Positions 14,170-16,084 of a DNA stretch of 16,084 bases are shown one piece after another; position 1 is the stretch's first letter; the number at the start of each line of letters is the position of its first letter. The notes beneath the pieces were generated by a model, which saw nothing but the letters and a program-made list of their open reading frames with translations, was not told where the DNA came from and did not search any database. The stretch covers positions 1-16,084 of the forward strand of contig CABQHF010000018.1 in the NCBI GenBank assembly GCA_902463905.1. Reading direction: 5' to 3'. The DNA comes from an uncultured Faecalibacterium sp. Its GTDB lineage: Bacteria > Bacillota > Clostridia > Oscillospirales > Ruminococcaceae. The translations under genes and the position numbers were made by a program.

Positions 14170-15084
14170 TCACGCCTTCTTGCAGACGATGCACTCCCAG
14201 CCGCGCTTCTCCTTCACTTCCACAACGGCAAGGCCGGCGGCTTCCAGCCCGGCGATCACCTCGTCCTTGCGGCTGTCGATGATGCCGCTGGCAATAAAGG
14301 TGGCACCGTCGGCCATCAGGCCGGGCACGGCGGGGGCCAGGCTGAGGATGGCGTTGGCCACGATGTTGGCGGTGATGATGTCGTATTTGCCGCTGGCCTT
14401 GTCGGACAGGTCGCCCACCAGCACGGTCAGCTTATCCTGCACGCCGTTCAGGGCAGCGTTCTCCCCGGCGGTGCGCACGGCTACGGGGTCGATGTCCACG
14501 CCCTCGGCCACGGCGGCACCCAGCTTCAGGGCCGCAATGGCCAGGATGCCGCTGCCGGTGCCGATGTCCAGCACCCGCTCGCCGCCCTGGACCCGCTCGT
14601 CCAGCGCTTCCATGCACAGGCTGGTGGTCTCGTGGCCGCCGGTGCCGAAGGCAAGGCCGGGGTCCAGCACCAGCTTGACGCGGTCGGTGTCGTACTCCTG
14701 CCAGGAGGGCACCACGGCCAGCCGCTTGCCGATCTCCAACGGGTGGTAATACTTGCGCCAGCCGTTCTGCCAGTCCTCCTGCTCCACACCCTCGGTCTCC
14801 ACGGTGTAGGCGATGCCGGCAGCCTCCATGCGGGCAGAGATCAGGGCCAGGGTCTCCACGGGGGAAGCGCCCGGCTCCAGATACATGTGGATGATGACCA
14901 GGTCGCGGGGCTTGTCCAGCAGCTCCTGCTCGATCAGATCCACATGGGCGATCTCGGCCACCTGCTGCTCGATGTCGCTGTAATCTTCGATATAGATGCC
15001 GCCCTCGGCGATCATGGTGGCAACGGCTTCGGCGTTGTCGGCGTCGGACTTGGCCACGGTCAGGCGGATGTCGGTCCATTCCAT
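14170..15084 (-). CDS. prmA: Ribosomal protein L11 methyltransferase PrmA
   Basis: This 304-residue protein methylates amino groups of ribosomal protein L11 using S-adenosylmethionine in the cytosol. The N-terminal substrate-binding domain (about 1-100) starts MEWTDIRLTV. The linker carries EDWQNGWRKYYHP, and the class I methyltransferase domain contains DPGLAFGTGGHETT, the cofactor loop VLDIGTGSGILAI (about 169-181) and TANIVANAI, the PrmA form of the catalytic NxxA motif. The length fits the family. The ATG at 15084 was chosen because AAGGAGG lies about 8 bases upstream; a TTG six codons earlier would overlap that RBS. It is the first gene of the prmA-rsmE unit. The assignment is secure. 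Confidence 0.97.
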   Translation of the reverse strand: MEWTDIRLTVAKSDADNAEAVATMIAEGGIYIEDYSDIEQQVAEIAHVDLIEQELLDKPRDLVIIHMYLEPGASPVETLALISARMEAAGIAYTVETEGVEQEDWQNGWRKYYHPLEIGKRLAVVPSWQEYDTDRVKLVLDPGLAFGTGGHETTSLCMEALDERVQGGERVLDIGTGSGILAIAALKLGAAVAEGVDIDPVAVRTAGENAALNGVQDKLTVLVGDLSDKASGKYDIITANIVANAILSLAPAVPGLMADGATFIASGIIDSRKDEVIAGLEAAGLAVVEVKEKRGWECIVCKKA

Positions 15085-15126
15085 GGGGAAAACCTCCTTC
15101 AAAATTCTGTGTTTCCTTATAATAGT

Positions 15127-15155
15127 ATAGTACCCGATTCCCGTCTGGGATGCAA
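15127..15155 (-). promoter_or_regulatory. Promoter of prmA-rsmE
   Basis: On the minus strand, TTGCAT (15150-15155) and TACTAT (15127-15132) are separated by 17 bases. This gives a short leader of about 35 bases with the AAGGAGG site near its end. Confidence 0.65.
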
Positions 15156-15236
15156 GCCTTTGGGCAAAATGTCGGAGAAAAGAAAGGATTTTTCAACATA
15201 AAGCCGAGGATTGTACACGAAAACCAAAAAATGTTC

Positions 15237-15325
15237 ACGCAAAATACGCAAATAAGGACTTTTGACGCAATTTGATAGATTTATCGCGGAAAGGACTTTC
15301 CTTTTTTGCAAAAGTATGTTAATAT
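15237..15325 (+). promoter_or_regulatory. Control region of the PTS EIIC gene
   Basis: An extended -10, TGTTAATAT (15317-15325), is the best promoter candidate. An inverted repeat GGAAAG-ga-CTTTCC (15288-15301) covers the place where a -35 would lie. Upstream are three direct copies of ACGCAA (15237, 15246, 15265) and two copies of AAGGACTTT (15254 and 15291). These look like regulator sites; no regulator is identified. The leader shows no clear antiterminator hairpin. Confidence 0.4.
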
Positions 15326-15405
15326 TCTATTACGGAATTATGGACGGCTTACAACCAGAGACTGTCTGTAAACACAAACATATTCTTTAAGGAGGAATGT
15401 GCTTT

Positions 15406-16084
15406 ATGATGAAGTATCTCCAGAAACTGGGCAAGGCACTGATGCTTCCCGTCGCTGTGCTGCCGATCTGCGGCATCCTGATGGGTCTTGGTTATGCCCT
15501 CGCTCCGGGCGTTATGGGCGTTCCCGGTGCACCGACTTCCGGCGCAGCATACACCGTTGGCTTCCTGCTGGTCAAGGCAGGCGGCGCTCTGATCGATAAC
15601 ATGGCATGGCTGTTTGCCATTGGTGCCGCTGTCGGCCTTGCTGACAACGACGGCACCGCAGGTCTGGCCGGTCTGGTCAGCTTCCTGATGATGCAGCAGC
15701 TGCTGAACCCCGGCGTGGTCAGCATGGTGCGCACCCTGGAAGAGGGCACCGCTACCTACATCGCCTTCCAGAAGGTGGCCGGCAACTCCTTCATCGGCAT
15801 CCTGGCCGCTATTGTGGGTGCTGCCTGCTACAACAAGTTCAAGAACACCCAGCTGCCTGACTGGCTGGCATTCTTCTCCGGCAAGCGTTTCGTTGCCATC
15901 GCTACCGGCCTGATCTCCATCCTGGTGTCCGTCGTTCTGCTGTTCGTCTGGCCCGTCATCTTCGACGCACTGGTCGCCATCGGCAACGGCATCGCTGGCA
16001 TGGGCGGCATCGGCGCTGGCATCTACGCCTTCCTGAACCGTCTGCTGATCCCCACCGGCCTGCACCACGCTCTGAACAACGTGT
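15406..16084 (+). CDS. PTS EIIC subunit, glucose/N-acetylglucosamine type, 3' part missing
   Basis: The first 226 codons of a PTS sugar permease are present; the gene runs off the right edge. The protein should carry a hexose across the membrane while phosphorylating it. It is strongly hydrophobic, with several membrane helices. It shows the glucose-superfamily N-terminus (LQKLGKALMLPVAVLPICGIL), a LPDWLAFFSGKRF loop and NRLLIPTGLHHALNNV, which is closest in my memory to N-acetylglucosamine or glucose permeases (NagE/PtsG). Whether EIIB and EIIA domains follow is not visible. AAGGAGG ends 10 bases before the ATG at 15406; a second ATG follows directly, and an in-frame ATG at 15397 is too close to the RBS. 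It relies on Enzyme I and HPr; the only Enzyme I here is the divergent one at 8920. Confidence 0.92.
   Translation, partial: MMKYLQKLGKALMLPVAVLPICGILMGLGYALAPGVMGVPGAPTSGAAYTVGFLLVKAGGALIDNMAWLFAIGAAVGLADNDGTAGLAGLVSFLMMQQLLNPGVVSMVRTLEEGTATYIAFQKVAGNSFIGILAAIVGAACYNKFKNTQLPDWLAFFSGKRFVAIATGLISILVSVVLLFVWPVIFDALVAIGNGIAGMGGIGAGIYAFLNRLLIPTGLHHALNNV

Overview
The window is GC-rich (roughly 60% by eye), and its genes have strong AGGAGG-type ribosome binding sites. It encodes an LPXTG cell-wall protein, PTS components and an L11 methyltransferase/RsmE pair. This fits a high-GC Gram-positive gut anaerobe of the Oscillospiraceae/Ruminococcaceae. Faecalibacterium or a close relative is my best guess from gene style and a palindromic intergenic repeat; this is inference, with no search behind it.

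Left part (1-2680, minus strand): a probable three-gene metal-homeostasis operon. It reads from a COG0523/CobW GTPase with a long His/Asp/Glu/Cys-rich metal-binding insert, to a second CobW-like GTPase that lacks the CxCC motif and carries a C-terminal domain resembling that of the YcgQ/TIGR03943 (DUF1980) family, to the start of a membrane-anchored Ala/Glu/Pro-rich protein cut by the window edge. A Zur-like inverted repeat overlaps one of two tandem extended -10 promoters upstream.

Middle (2940-10600): an M24 aminopeptidase P-type peptidase (+) converges on a family 2 glycosyltransferase (-) through a bidirectional terminator. Divergent from the glycosyltransferase is a LytTR regulator with a degenerate receiver. 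After a terminator and a cloverleaf-like repeat comes a HAD phosphatase (-). Divergent from that is a two-gene unit in which a patatin-like lipase overlaps by 14 bases an Enzyme I (PtsI) homologue that has lost key catalytic residues.

Right part (10600-16084): a secreted LPXTG-anchored, repeat-rich surface protein (-) of lower GC than its neighbours. A ten-G tract lies just upstream of its strong promoter and its leader could fold. Next come rsmE and prmA (-), separated by a second copy of the cloverleaf repeat. Last is the start of a glucose/N-acetylglucosamine-type PTS EIIC gene (+), cut by the right edge, with repeated motifs upstream.

Most of the window is ordinary chromosomal housekeeping. 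The parts most worth a second look are the metal operon with its operator, the patatin/pseudo-Enzyme I pair, the phosphomimetic LytTR regulator, the repeat family, and the possibly phase-variable surface protein.
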